Below, piece after piece: positions 1 to 8,429 of a stretch of DNA of 64,000 nt. How positions within the stretch are numbered: the stretch's first letter is position 1; each line of letters begins with the position of its first letter. The position numbers were made by a program, and so were the translations under genes. The notes beneath the pieces are model-generated. The model worked only from the letters and a program-made list of their open reading frames with translations. It searched no databases and was not told the DNA's origin. The stretch is from positions 1-64,000 of the forward strand of contig JBKUYM010000003.1 in NCBI GenBank assembly GCA_046964515.1. The letters run 5' to 3'. Source of the stretch: UMGS1663 sp046964515 (GTDB taxonomy: Bacteria > Bacillota > Clostridia > TANB77 > CAG-508).

Positions 1-49
1 TAGTGATATATGGAGCTGACCAGTACTAATAAATCGAGGGCTTAACCAC
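1..49 (+). rRNA. 23S rRNA, 3' end (partial)
   Basis: The first 49 bases match the conserved 3' terminus of bacterial 23S rRNA (GAGCTGACCAGTACTAATA, then CGAGGGCTTAACC). The rest of the gene lies upstream of the window. A 5S gene and a tRNA follow, which is the usual order of an rRNA operon. The exact 3' end is estimated. Confidence 0.93.
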
Positions 50-220
50 TAATAATAAAGGTAAAAACTCTAGATAAAAAATTCTTTTTCTATGTATTTT
101 TGAGTGTGCTTACTTAACAAAAAAATAATGTATAATTTTTAAAAAAATGTAAAGAATATCTTTACAAGTAAAAATAAAAGTGATATATTATTAAAAGTTA
201 AGAAAAGTATACCATACTTT

Positions 221-338
221 TCTGGTGATGATTACCTAGAGGGAAATACCTGTTCCCATTCCGAACACAGAAGTCAAGCTTCTAGGTGCCGAAGATATTT
301 GTGGGTTACCCTGCTGAGAAAATAGGTTGTCGCCAGTT
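221..338 (+). rRNA. 5S rRNA
   Basis: This stretch of about 118 nt has the 5S hallmarks: a start TCTGGTGATGATTACC..., the conserved CCTGTTCCCATTCCGAACAC core, and a 3' end (GGTTGTCGCCAG) that pairs with the 5' end. It lies about 170 nt after the 23S end. The ends are accurate to a few bases. Confidence 0.95.
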
Positions 339-346
339 TTATATAT

Positions 347-422
347 TCCTCTTTAGCTCAGTTGGTAGAGCGCTCGGCTGTTAACCGATAGGTCGTTGGT
401 TCGAGTCCAACAAGAGGAGCCA
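347..422 (+). tRNA. tRNA-Asn (GTT)
   Basis: A full cloverleaf is visible. The acceptor stem is TCCTCTT/AAGAGGA with an encoded CCA, the D arm is AGCTCAGTTGGTAGAGC, the anticodon loop CTGTTAA gives anticodon GTT, and the T arm contains GGTTCGAGTCC. It follows the 5S gene by 8 nt and is probably cotranscribed with the rRNA operon. Confidence 0.96.
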
Positions 423-426
423 AAAT

Positions 427-468
427 AAAAACCTCAAATGCTTAAAAATACAAGTATTTGAGGTTTTT
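427..468 (+). terminator. rRNA operon terminator
   Basis: The hairpin arms AAAACCTCAAAT and ATTTGAGGTTTT are separated by a 16-nt loop and end in T's. It lies directly after tRNA-Asn and would end the rRNA operon transcript. Confidence 0.85.
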
Positions 469-560
469 AATATTAAGATTAATGCAATGGAAAAAAATTA
501 TTTAAACTAAAATAATGAAAATGTTATAATTATTATTTTAATAAAAACTGGAGGTGAAAA

Positions 561-1385
561 ATGAAAACAGATTTTGATAAAGTAAAAAAATATTATAATG
601 AATTTGAAGAAAGAAACAGATTAAATAAAGATTATAGTGGAAAATTAGAATTTGAAATGACAATGAAAATTTTAAAGAAATATTTACCACAAAAAGCAAC
701 AATATTAGATTTAGGCGGTGCAAGTGGAACATATACAATTCCATTGGCACAAATAGGATATACAATGTATTTAGCTGATTTATCTCCACGATTAATAGAA
801 GAAGCTAAAAAAATAATTAAAGATGAATCTATTAATAATGTAAAATCATGTGAACTTGTAAATGCTATAGATTTAACTAAATATGAAGATAACAAATTTG
901 ATGTAGTTCTTTTATTTGGTCCGTTATATCATTTGTTAGATATTGAAGAAAGAAGAGAATGCATAAAAGAAGTAAATAGAGTTTTAAAAGAGGATGGTAT
1001 TGTATTTGCCAGTTTTATTCCATATTTTGCTGGAAGTATAGCAATAATAGATAGACTTTTTAGACATCCAGAGCAAGTAAATATTGAAAATCTAGAAAGT
1101 GTATTTAGTACAGGAATGTTTAACAATGCAAGTGAAAAAGGATTTCAAGAAGGCTATTATGCTAAGTCTGAGGAAATAGAAAAATTATTTTTTGATAATG
1201 GATTTGAAGAAATGGATATACTTTCCATAAGAGGGATTGGCTATGAAAGAGAAGATAATATTTATAATTTTGAAGATACGGAAATGTTTGAAAATATTAT
1301 AAATATTATAGAGAAAACATCAAGGGAAAGAGAAATAATAGAAACATGTGGACATGCTATGTATATAGGTAAAAAGAAAAAGTAA
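561..1385 (+). CDS. class I SAM-dependent methyltransferase
   Basis: A 274-residue soluble protein with a Rossmann-type methyltransferase core. The SAM-binding glycine motif I (ILDLGGASGTY) lies near residues 49-59, an acidic end of strand 2 (LADLSP) near 72-77, and motif IV-like DVVLLFGPLYHL near 114-125. The start ATG has a GGAGGTG ribosome site 6-8 nt upstream. The family methylates many small molecules, and no substrate can be read from the sequence. It appears monocistronic, between the rRNA terminator and its own terminator at about 1468. Confidence 0.85.
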   Translation: MKTDFDKVKKYYNEFEERNRLNKDYSGKLEFEMTMKILKKYLPQKATILDLGGASGTYTIPLAQIGYTMYLADLSPRLIEEAKKIIKDESINNVKSCELVNAIDLTKYEDNKFDVVLLFGPLYHLLDIEERRECIKEVNRVLKEDGIVFASFIPYFAGSIAIIDRLFRHPEQVNIENLESVFSTGMFNNASEKGFQEGYYAKSEEIEKLFFDNGFEEMDILSIRGIGYEREDNIYNFEDTEMFENIINIIEKTSREREIIETCGHAMYIGKKKK

Positions 1386-1467
1386 ATGAATGTATAGAAT
1401 ATATCTAATATAAATTGCAATTAGTTTAATAAAAAAGTAGTAAGAAGATAAGAATATTATAAAAGGA

Positions 1468-1509
1468 AAAACGTTTATTCTCTAACATAATGAGAATAAG
1501 CGTTTTTTT
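1468..1509 (+). terminator. intrinsic terminator
   Basis: The hairpin CGTTTATTCTC / GAGAATAAGCG (one mismatch) is preceded by A's and followed by a T7 run. It lies 83 nt after the methyltransferase stop. The remaining sequence up to 1620 shows no gene. Confidence 0.8.
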
Positions 1510-1619
1510 AGTACTAAAAATGAATAAGAATAGGTATACTTTGCTATAAATTATAAGTGATTTACCACAGAAGATATGAAGAGAATAATGGTGGAAATTA
1601 GGAAGTAACTAGTCTTTCT

Positions 1620-1770
1620 ATTCATAGGATAACATAAAAACAATTGCAGAAATAGAGTATAAAAAGGAAAATAGAAAACAAGAAAGAATATTGACATTAA
1701 CCAAAAGGTAATATAATATTATAAAATAGAAATATAGAAAAAAGGAAAACATAAGAAAAAGGAGAAAAAA
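1620..1770 (+). promoter_or_regulatory. tandem promoter and leader of pseudopilin 1
   Basis: Three parts are visible. The first is ATTCATAGGATAACATAAAA, with ACATAA at 1632, followed by TTGCAG (1644) - 17 bp - GAAAAT (1667). The second is TTGACA (1691-1696) - 17 bp - TAATAT (1714-1719), with spacer TTAACCAAAAGGTAATA, an imperfect dyad. The third is the leader GGAAAACATAAGAAAAAGG at 1744, which includes the ribosome site. The same three parts, at the same spacing, precede four other pseudopilin genes in the window (29898, 30763, 34150 and 60147). Function is inferred. Confidence 0.75.
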
Positions 1771-2997
1771 ATGAAGAAAGAAGCAGGAATTACATTAATA
1801 AGTTTAGTAATAACCATTATTATATTAATTATTTTAGCAGGTATAAGTATTAATATGATACTAGGAGAAGATAGATTAATAAAAAGGGCACAACAGGCAA
1901 AATTGGATACTATAAATGCTACGATTGAAAGTGAAGAAAAATTAAATGTATTAGTAGATGAAATGAATAAACAATTATTAGGAGAAAATGGAGAAGAGAT
2001 ACTAACAGTAGAAAAAGTAAAAAATAATGGAAATTACGTGCAGGGAAACACGCAAATAAAAGATAATAAAGGAAACAAAGTAGTGATACCAGATGGCTTT
2101 AAGATAGCTGAAGATTCAGGACTAAATGTCTCAGAGGGAATTGTAATAGAAGATAATGAGGCTACAATGGATGGAAATGGTAACTTAAGAGGGAATCAAT
2201 TTGTATGGGTACCAGTAAGTAATTTAGGTGCAGATGAAAGTAATCAAATTATAAAGACAGATGGAACAAAAGTACAAATCACATTAGGAAGATATTCATT
2301 TTCAGACGATGGGAGCGAGACTTTAGTACAAAAGGCAGAAAATTATATAGAAGAAACTTTAGTGCCTAATTATTTTAAAGAATTGACAATAGCAAGAATA
2401 TCTAACGGTATTAGTGGACTAAATGGAAACAATACTACAGCAAAAGATTTAAAAGGATTTATAGATAGTGTAGAGCAGAATGGGGGATATTATATAGCTA
2501 GATATGAAGCAAGCTATAGAGATGGAACAAAGCCATATTCGAAGGTAAGCTTAACTGCGACAACATCTTCGACACAAACGGATGGCAAGTTATGGAACAA
2601 TATTACACAAGTAAAAGCAGCAGAAGTATCAAGAGTTATGTACCGTAATTTAAACTTTACAACAGATTTAATAAATAGTTATGCATGGGATACTGCTATA
2701 AGTTATATACAGAAATGTTCAGAAAACACGAATTATTCTAAACAAAATCCAATAAGTACTTCTATTGTCAATACTGGTAAAAACGGAGATGAAGTATGTA
2801 AAATTCATGATATGGCATCTAATATGCTTGAATGGACAACAGAGTATTCTACATTTAAAAATAGTTCGTATGCGTATCCTTGTGTATACAGAGGTGGCAT
2901 TTATGGTGTTGATGTTAGTACTGCGGGTGGGCGTATTGATAATATTACATCTTATGCAAGTGAAAATGTTTCATTTCGAGTAATGCTTTATATGTAA
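1771..2997 (+). CDS. prepilin-like surface protein with SUMF1/FGE-like C-terminal domain
   Basis: A 408-residue protein. Residues 1-6 (MKKEAG) followed by ITLISLVITIIILIILAG form a class III (type IV pilin-like) signal with a predicted cleavage after Gly6. Position 5 of the mature protein is Ser, not the usual Glu. Residues from about 140 to the end resemble the formylglycine-generating-enzyme/SUMF1 fold: FVWVPVS, GGYYIARYEAS, SYAWDTAI, HDMASNMLEWT, YRGG and a C-terminal FRV. Members of this fold on surfaces usually serve as binding domains. Here it is probably a tip domain on a pilin-like anchor. Closest relative in the window is the broken gene at 60298. Assembly genes are not nearby. Confidence 0.8.
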   Translation: MKKEAGITLISLVITIIILIILAGISINMILGEDRLIKRAQQAKLDTINATIESEEKLNVLVDEMNKQLLGENGEEILTVEKVKNNGNYVQGNTQIKDNKGNKVVIPDGFKIAEDSGLNVSEGIVIEDNEATMDGNGNLRGNQFVWVPVSNLGADESNQIIKTDGTKVQITLGRYSFSDDGSETLVQKAENYIEETLVPNYFKELTIARISNGISGLNGNNTTAKDLKGFIDSVEQNGGYYIARYEASYRDGTKPYSKVSLTATTSSTQTDGKLWNNITQVKAAEVSRVMYRNLNFTTDLINSYAWDTAISYIQKCSENTNYSKQNPISTSIVNTGKNGDEVCKIHDMASNMLEWTTEYSTFKNSSYAYPCVYRGGIYGVDVSTAGGRIDNITSYASENVSFRVMLYM

Positions 2998-3035
2998 TAA
3001 TAGATAAATTATCACGAAAATAAATAGGAAATTAG

Positions 3036-3075
3036 GAAAAAAAGAAATTAGTTGAAAGCTAATTTCTTTTTTTTG
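3036..3075 (+). terminator. intrinsic terminator
   Basis: The hairpin AAAGAAATTAG-TTGAAAG-CTAATTTCTTT ends in a T8 run, 40 nt after the pseudopilin stop. Confidence 0.85.
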
Positions 3076-3079
3076 TAAT

Positions 3080-3186
3080 ATTCAAAAGACTACATAAAAT
3101 ATATTGAAAAAATAGAATTTAAAGAAGAAAATAGAAAAAACACAATAAAATAGCATTAATATAAAACAGAAAGAAGAGGAATAAGC
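3080..3186 (+). promoter_or_regulatory. single-promoter (class II) upstream element of pseudopilin 2
   Basis: ATTCAAAAGACTACATAAAA has ACATAA at 3092. TTGAAA follows at 3104, then a 17-bp spacer and GAAAAT at 3127. The geometry is identical to the upstream part of the other pseudopilin promoters and closest in sequence to the one at 32429. The second promoter with the TTAACC/GGTAAT spacer is absent here. Confidence 0.6.
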
Positions 3187-4350
3187 ATGAAAAAAGAAAC
3201 AGGAGTAACTTTAGTAGCATTAGTAGTAACCATTATTATTTTAATTATCCTAGCAGGAGTAAGTATGAATACTTTAATAGGAGAAGATGGTATCCTTACA
3301 AAGGTTAAGCAAGGTAAACAAAATATTATCTTAGCAGGAGAAGCAGAAGCTATGCAATTAAATCAGCTGTATTATGAACTCGAAAATGGAGGAGATCTCT
3401 CAGAGGACGAAGAGGGGAATAAGAAAGATGAAATGATTAGTTTATTGCAAAAACAAGTGGAAGAATTACAAAAGCAAATAGTAAATTTGCAAACAGAAAA
3501 TAAAGAATTACAACAACAGATAGAAGAATTATCTACGCAAATAACTCAATTACAGCAAGAAATAATGGAACTAAGGAGACAATTAGCTAGTAAAGATATA
3601 GAAATCACAGAGTTAAAAAAGCAAGTTAGTGAAAAAGAAAGCAAAATCCAAGATTTACAAAACCAATTAAATAGTTTGAATTCGTTACTTTCTCAAACAA
3701 ATAGCACAGCTGATAAAATTTTATCTGGCTATAAAGCCTATAGTGGAGGAAAATTATTAACAGGAACTATGACGAATCAAGGAGCAATTAGCAGTAGTCT
3801 AAATTGTGGACAAAGTTATAATATTCCTGCAGGGTATCATAATGGTTCTGGAAAAGTGACTGCCAATAGTTTAGCTAGTCAAACGGCGGGTACTGCAACA
3901 GCAAATAATTTAAGTAATGGTGCAACAGCCTGGGTAAATGGAGATAAGATTACAGGTAATGGCACAGACATAAATAATGCTTATAATAATGGATATAATC
4001 AGGGGAAACAAGACGCGGAGAGTTTACATGCTATTACAATAAGCAACCTGATTGTAGGAGGAAAAATCTATGATAGAGATATTTATCCCTATTGTGTTAT
4101 TAATACTTCTTCTTATACTTCAATGACATTTAATATGGCTGCTGCGCATCCTTATTGTTATTTTTATGTTATAGGAACTAAAGGAAGTGTAGAGGCTACT
4201 CTTTTTTCTCAAGTACCTTCTACTTCACTTAGTGATTTTGAAAAATCACTAACATTTGATATTGCGTATTATGATAAAATAACATTTAAAACCACTCCTT
4301 ATGGTGGTATGGCAGGGGGTGTTATTATATCCAATTTAGTCATATCTTAA
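3187..4350 (+). CDS. prepilin-like protein with long coiled-coil stalk and tail-fibre-like tip
   Basis: A 387-residue protein. It has a class III signal (MKKETG, then VTLVALVVTIIILIILAG) with Ala at mature position 5. Residues of about 80-170 are an almost unbroken heptad coiled coil (LLQKQVEELQKQIVNLQTEN... and so on). Then come repeats typical of Firmicutes phage tail fibres (KILSGYKAYSGGKLLTGTM; IPAGYHNGSGKVTANSL; TAWVNGDKITGNG) and a unique beta-rich end. The stalk and first repeats are closely related at DNA level to the gene at 32519, so the two are recent paralogues with different tips. Start chosen at ATG 3187 after AGAGGA. Confidence 0.8.
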   Translation: MKKETGVTLVALVVTIIILIILAGVSMNTLIGEDGILTKVKQGKQNIILAGEAEAMQLNQLYYELENGGDLSEDEEGNKKDEMISLLQKQVEELQKQIVNLQTENKELQQQIEELSTQITQLQQEIMELRRQLASKDIEITELKKQVSEKESKIQDLQNQLNSLNSLLSQTNSTADKILSGYKAYSGGKLLTGTMTNQGAISSSLNCGQSYNIPAGYHNGSGKVTANSLASQTAGTATANNLSNGATAWVNGDKITGNGTDINNAYNNGYNQGKQDAESLHAITISNLIVGGKIYDRDIYPYCVINTSSYTSMTFNMAAAHPYCYFYVIGTKGSVEATLFSQVPSTSLSDFEKSLTFDIAYYDKITFKTTPYGGMAGGVIISNLVIS

Positions 4351-4548
4351 TTATAATAAATTTGATAAAAAATGTAGAAGAGATATGGGGTTAATAAATG
4401 GTTTATTAAGGAATTCTATAAGAATTCAAACAAAAGGATAGGGTTAGAATTTTCTAAACTTACTAGATTTATGAGAGATACAATGTATGGGAAAGATGTG
4501 TTTAACTATGGAAGATAAAACAAAAGTTATAAATGTAGTAAGTTTATT
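4351..4548. other. intergenic, no gene seen
   Basis: This AT-rich stretch after the second pseudopilin holds no convincing ORF, repeat or RNA. No clear terminator follows the pseudopilin gene. Confidence 0.6.
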
Positions 4549-4577
4549 TTGACTTTTTATTATATTTATAGTATAAT
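4549..4577 (+). promoter_or_regulatory. tRNA-Ser promoter
   Basis: TTGACT (4549-4554) - 17 bp - TATAAT (4572-4577), ending 17 nt before tRNA-Ser. A near-consensus sigma-A promoter. Confidence 0.85.
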
Positions 4578-4594
4578 CAATGAGCAATATTTAA

Positions 4595-4686
4595 GGAGTG
4601 GTATCGAAGTGGTCATAACGAGCTACACTGGAACTGTAGTAGTCGGTTGTACCGGCCCGTGGGTTCGAATCCCACTCACTCCGCCA
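4595..4686 (+). tRNA. tRNA-Ser (GGA)
   Basis: A class II tRNA with a long variable arm. The acceptor stem is GGAGTGG/TCACTCC with encoded CCA, the anticodon stem-loop is CTACA-CTGGAAC-TGTAG (anticodon GGA), and the T arm is GTGGGTTCGAATCCCAC. It has its own promoter and terminator. Confidence 0.96.
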
Positions 4687-4687
4687 G

Positions 4688-4728
4688 AAAATAGATTTTA
4701 AGATTATTCTTGAAATCTATTTTTTTGT
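4688..4728 (+). terminator. tRNA-Ser terminator
   Basis: The hairpin AAATAGATTT / AAATCTATTT with a T7 tail begins immediately after the CCA end. Confidence 0.85.
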
Positions 4729-4828
4729 AAATTTTAAAAGTAATTTCGGATATTATGAATAATAGAGGAAGAAGCACTTTTTAATACAATTTTTGTTTTA
4801 AAATAAAGCTATTGTAAGAAATATAAAG

Positions 4829-4862
4829 TAAAAAGAATTGGGGTCGCAACCAATTCTTTTTA
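4829..4862. terminator. bidirectional-looking terminator hairpin
   Basis: AAAAAGAATTG-GGGTCGCAAC-CAATTCTTTTT is a perfect 11-bp stem with an A run before and a T run after. No short gene is evident between it and tRNA-Ser. Confidence 0.65.
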
Positions 4863-4887
4863 TTTAACACAATTTTACGTAATTATA

Positions 4888-4916
4888 TTGTAATAAGGGA
4901 ACATAATTGCTATAAT
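4888..4916 (+). promoter_or_regulatory. sigma-A-type promoter
   Basis: TTGTAA (4888-4893) - 17 bp - TATAAT (4911-4916), 28 nt before the start of the HD hydrolase gene. Confidence 0.75.
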
Positions 4917-4944
4917 GAGAAAAACAGAAAAAGGAGAGTAAGAT

Positions 4945-5991
4945 ATGGAGTCTATAGAAAATATAAACGTAGAATTGAAACGATATTATCAAATTTTATC
5001 AAAAGAAATCCCAGATTTTATACAAGAATATGCAGGAGTACCGGCAATGCTTAGATTGCAAGGAATTAGTATGTTACCAGGAACAGATTGGACAAACATT
5101 TTTCATAATCGATTTTTTAATGCAAGATTAAATCACAGTATTGGGGTGGCACTTATTATTTGGAATTTTACAAAAGATAAAAAACAAACTTTAGCAGGGC
5201 TATTCCATGATATAGCTAGCCCTGCATTTTCCCATGTACTAGATTTTATACATGGAGACTATCAAAAACAAGAATCAACAGAAGATTTAACAAGAAATAT
5301 GATAGAGAATTCCCCAGAACTTAGAGCCTTATTACAAAGAGACCAAATAGAAGTAGAGGACATATGTGATTATCATAAATATCCAGTAGCGGATAATGAC
5401 ACACCAATGCTTTCGGCAGATAGACTAGAATATACTTTTAGTGATTTATTAGAATTAAATTTAATTACATTAGAACAAATAGAGTCAATATATCAAGATT
5501 TAACAATTTTATATAATGAAAAACAAGAAATAGAATTAGGATTTAAACATGAAAAAGAAGCAGAGCAATTTGTAGAAAAAGCAAATTTACTATGGAAAAT
5601 TATATCAGGTGGTAATGAATTTAATTTAGTTATGCAATTTTGGACAGATTTTTTGAAAAAGTTAGCAGATAAACATTATATAACAGAAGCAGATTTATAT
5701 GTATTATCAGAAGAACAATTAGTTCAAAAAATAAAACAATATGAGGACAAAAGTCTTGTAGAAGTATTCCAAAAATTTCAAGAATCTGATACAATAGGAA
5801 GAAGTGAAGAACCAATAGAAGGAAGTTATTGTATTTCTATTACTGGAAAAAGGAGATATATTAACCCATTAGTAGTTACACAAAAAGAAAACAAGAGAAT
5901 AACGCAGGTTTCAAAGGAAAGTAAGGAAATTATAGAGTCTATTTTACAATATAAAGATACGAAATATGCTTATTTACCTTTTGACTTCTAG
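4945..5991 (+). CDS. HD-domain phosphohydrolase
   Basis: A 348-residue soluble protein of the HD superfamily. The first metal-site His lies in RLNHSIGVAL (about residue 67), the HD pair in GLFHDIASPAFSHV (about 88-101), and the last Asp in SADRLEYT (about 153-160). The pattern is that of dGTPase/SAMHD1-like and related metal-dependent phosphohydrolases. The substrate is unknown. The ATG follows AAGGAGAGTAAGAT. mutY begins 30 nt downstream, suggesting one transcript. Confidence 0.85.
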   Translation: MESIENINVELKRYYQILSKEIPDFIQEYAGVPAMLRLQGISMLPGTDWTNIFHNRFFNARLNHSIGVALIIWNFTKDKKQTLAGLFHDIASPAFSHVLDFIHGDYQKQESTEDLTRNMIENSPELRALLQRDQIEVEDICDYHKYPVADNDTPMLSADRLEYTFSDLLELNLITLEQIESIYQDLTILYNEKQEIELGFKHEKEAEQFVEKANLLWKIISGGNEFNLVMQFWTDFLKKLADKHYITEADLYVLSEEQLVQKIKQYEDKSLVEVFQKFQESDTIGRSEEPIEGSYCISITGKRRYINPLVVTQKENKRITQVSKESKEIIESILQYKDTKYAYLPFDF

Positions 5992-6021
5992 TTGGTAAAC
6001 AATAGATAATGAGGGAAAAAA

Positions 6022-7065
6022 TTGGAAGTAAAATTAGAAGAAATGATAGAACCACTTTGTAAATGGTATTCGTTAAATAAAAGAGATTTACCATGGAGGA
6101 ATTCACAGTTGCCATATCATGTATGGTTATCTGAAATTATGCTACAACAAACAAGGATAGAAGCGGTAAAAAAATATTATAGTCGTTTTATAGAAATGTT
6201 ACCAACGATAACAGATTTAGCAATGGTAGATGAAGAAAGATTACTAAAATTATGGGAAGGGTTAGGTTACTATAATCGTGCTAGGAATTTAAAAAAAGCA
6301 GCACAGATAATGGTAGAACAATATGCAGGAAAAATGCCGACATCTTATGCAGAATTGTGTACATTACCAGGTATTGGAGAATACACAGCAGGTGCAATTG
6401 CTTCTATTTGTTTTGGAGAAAAAGTGCCAGCAGTAGATGGTAATGTACTACGCGTGATAACACGTATAATAGGAAGTTTTCAAGATGTTTTACTACCAGA
6501 GACAAAAAAAGAAATAACACAAAGATTAAAAATGATTATGCCAGAAAAATCTGGAGAGTTTAATGAAGCATTAATGGAATTAGGAGAAGTTATTTGCATC
6601 CCTAATACCGTTCCATTATGTGATAAATGTCCTTTAAAACAAATATGTATAGCCAATCAAAAGAATTTAACAAAGCAAATCCCTGTAAGAATAAAAAAAC
6701 AAAAAAGAAGTAAAGAAGAAAAAACCGTATTTCTACTTTGTTATCAAAATGAAATCGCTATTCAAAAAAGGGAAGGAAAAGGTCTATTAGCAAATTTATA
6801 TGGTTTTCCGAATATAGAAGGAATTATAAAAGAAGAGGAGATTTCTCAAGTTTTAAAACAATGGGGAATATCTCTAGAAAGATTGTATCAAAAACAACAG
6901 TATAAACATATATTTACACATAAAGAATGGAATATGGTAGGATATTTAGTAACTGTAAAAAATAAAAATGAAACGTTTTTATGGGTTAATCGTGAAGAAC
7001 TAGAAAATGTATATGCCATTCCTACTGCTTTTAAAGCTTTTGAGAAGATGCTAACAGAGCAATAG
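6022..7065 (+). CDS. mutY: A/G-specific adenine glycosylase MutY
   Basis: MutY removes adenine mispaired with 8-oxoguanine in base excision repair. The 347-residue protein shows the N-terminal RDLPWR, the family signature MLQQTRIEAV, the helix-hairpin-helix LPGIGEYTAGAI with the catalytic Asp in AVDGN, and a [4Fe-4S] site with cysteines C-x7-C-x2-C-x5-C near residues 193-210. The C-terminal ~110 residues form the NUDIX-like recognition domain. The start is TTG at 6022 after GAGGG. Likely cotranscribed with the HD gene. Confidence 0.95.
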   Translation: MEVKLEEMIEPLCKWYSLNKRDLPWRNSQLPYHVWLSEIMLQQTRIEAVKKYYSRFIEMLPTITDLAMVDEERLLKLWEGLGYYNRARNLKKAAQIMVEQYAGKMPTSYAELCTLPGIGEYTAGAIASICFGEKVPAVDGNVLRVITRIIGSFQDVLLPETKKEITQRLKMIMPEKSGEFNEALMELGEVICIPNTVPLCDKCPLKQICIANQKNLTKQIPVRIKKQKRSKEEKTVFLLCYQNEIAIQKREGKGLLANLYGFPNIEGIIKEEEISQVLKQWGISLERLYQKQQYKHIFTHKEWNMVGYLVTVKNKNETFLWVNREELENVYAIPTAFKAFEKMLTEQ

Positions 7066-7093
7066 AATATGAAAATAGATAGTTTGAAATTAA

Positions 7094-7122
7094 TTGACAT
7101 AAAGTAATAGATGAGGTATAAT
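7094..7122 (+). promoter_or_regulatory. sigma-A promoter
   Basis: TTGACA (7094-7099) - 17 bp - TATAAT (7117-7122), a consensus promoter 31 nt before the small membrane protein gene. Confidence 0.85.
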
Positions 7123-7153
7123 AAGAACAATTCTAAATGAAAGGAGCAATCCT

Positions 7154-7345
7154 ATGCTTCTAGAAAGTTTGAAATATTTTCAGAACTTACTAGGGTTAGA
7201 AGATGCCTTTTTGCCTACTTTAGTACTGATTTTAGCTTTTGTAAGTGCACCTATTTGTGGGTATATTAAAAAGGGTAGAACAGAAATAACGAAAGATAAA
7301 AAAACTGATAAGATTGTAATGGATCATTACCAGTTTAGAGAATAA
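7154..7345 (+). CDS. small membrane protein, unknown function
   Basis: A 63-residue protein with one hydrophobic helix (about residues 18-38, LPTLVLILAFVSAPICGYI) and a charged C-terminal tail. A consensus promoter, AAAGGAG ribosome site and terminator around it support a real gene. The family is not recognised. Confidence 0.7.
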   Translation: MLLESLKYFQNLLGLEDAFLPTLVLILAFVSAPICGYIKKGRTEITKDKKTDKIVMDHYQFRE

Positions 7346-7349
7346 AAGC

Positions 7350-7377
7350 AAAAGGCTGCTGTAAAAAGCAGCCTTCT
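7350..7377 (+). terminator. hairpin terminator
   Basis: The hairpin AGGCTGCT-GTAAAA-AGCAGCCT lies 5 nt after the small gene. The T run is weak (TTCTAAT). Confidence 0.7.
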
Positions 7378-7433
7378 AATATATAGTTAAATTAACAATA
7401 AAGAATATCTTTTGGATACAGAAAGGAAAGTAT

Positions 7434-8147
7434 ATGCAGGAACAATTTTCTAGAATGGCTTTATTAGTAGGAGAAGAAGCGGTAGAACTTTTACAGACTA
7501 AAACAATTGCTATTTTTGGGTTAGGAGGGGTAGGTTCTTATGTTATGGAAGGGCTAGCAAGAGCAGGTATTGGAAAGTTTATATTGGTAGATCATGATAC
7601 GGTAGATATTACTAATATAAATCGACAATTGCTAGCAACGATAGATACGCTAGGAAAGTACAAAGTAGATTTGGCAAAACAGAGAATTTTATCTATCAAC
7701 CCAAAGGCAAGTATAGAAACTTATCCGGTATTTTATAATGGGCAAGATACGATTGCTCTAGATAATTCTATCGATTATATCATTGATGCAATTGATACGG
7801 TTACCGCTAAATTAGCTTTAATAGAAATGGCTAAGAAAATACGAGTACCTATTTTATGTAGTATGGGGACTGGAAATAAATTAGATCCTATGAAATTTGA
7901 AATTACAGATATTTCAAAGACAAGTGTATGTCCACTTGCAAAAGTGATGAGGAAGGAATTAAAAAAAAGGAATATAACAGAGGTAAAGGTATTATATTCA
8001 AAAGAAGAACCTATTAAAATAGAAAATAAAAATGCAAATTCAAAGGTAATACCGGGTAGTATTTCATTTGTCCCTTCTGTAGCAGGTCTTATGATAGCAG
8101 GAGAAGTGATTAAAGATCTTATTTGCAAAGAAAAAGGAGATAGTTAA
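7434..8147 (+). CDS. tcdA: tRNA threonylcarbamoyladenosine dehydratase TcdA
   Basis: TcdA is an E1-like enzyme that ATP-dependently cyclises t6A37 of tRNA to ct6A. The 237-residue protein has the nucleotide-binding GLGGVGSYV (residues 28-36), the Asp/Arg adenylation motifs (LVDHDTVDITNINRQ), and the family ending PGSISFVPSVAGLMIAGEVI. It matches the TcdA/CsdL length. ATG 7434 follows GAAAGGAAAG. It stands alone, with its terminator overlapping the stop. Confidence 0.92.
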   Translation: MQEQFSRMALLVGEEAVELLQTKTIAIFGLGGVGSYVMEGLARAGIGKFILVDHDTVDITNINRQLLATIDTLGKYKVDLAKQRILSINPKASIETYPVFYNGQDTIALDNSIDYIIDAIDTVTAKLALIEMAKKIRVPILCSMGTGNKLDPMKFEITDISKTSVCPLAKVMRKELKKRNITEVKVLYSKEEPIKIENKNANSKVIPGSISFVPSVAGLMIAGEVIKDLICKEKGDS

Positions 8148-8163
8148 AACTATCTTCTTTTTC
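8130..8163 (+). terminator. terminator overlapping the tcdA stop
   Basis: AAAAAGGAGATAGT-TAAA-ACTATCTTCTTTTT. The loop contains the tcdA stop codon region, and the tail is T-rich. Confidence 0.85.
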
Positions 8164-8347
8164 CGTAATTCAAATAAAATAAATAAAATTATATAAACAA
8201 TTTGTTAAAATTGTTTGCATAATTGGCTATATAAATACACATTATCTTCTGTTTTTTTATAGATTCTTATAGAGAAAATCTCTATTTCCTTTATTATACA
8301 ATATTTTACAAGATTTTCAAGTAAAATTGTAAAATTTACTAAAATCG
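8164..8347. other. intergenic, no gene seen
   Basis: Very AT-rich, with short inverted words (TAGAGA/TCTCTA near 8270-8285; GTAAAATT repeats near 8320-8340). No ORF or known RNA is recognised. Confidence 0.5.
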
Positions 8348-8376
8348 TTGTAAAATATCATAAAAAATGATAAAAT
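8348..8376 (+). promoter_or_regulatory. murB promoter
   Basis: TTGTAA (8348-8353) - 17 bp - TAAAAT (8371-8376), 53 nt before the murB start. Confidence 0.7.
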
Positions 8377-8429
8377 GAAACACATGAAAATACTAGAAAT
8401 GAATATATTAGAAACAAGAGGTGATAGAA

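Noticed and set aside
2765..2983. 72-residue frame inside the pseudopilin gene at 1771
   Set aside because: It is a shadow of the main frame without a ribosome site. Its residues reflect out-of-frame reading of the SUMF1-like region.
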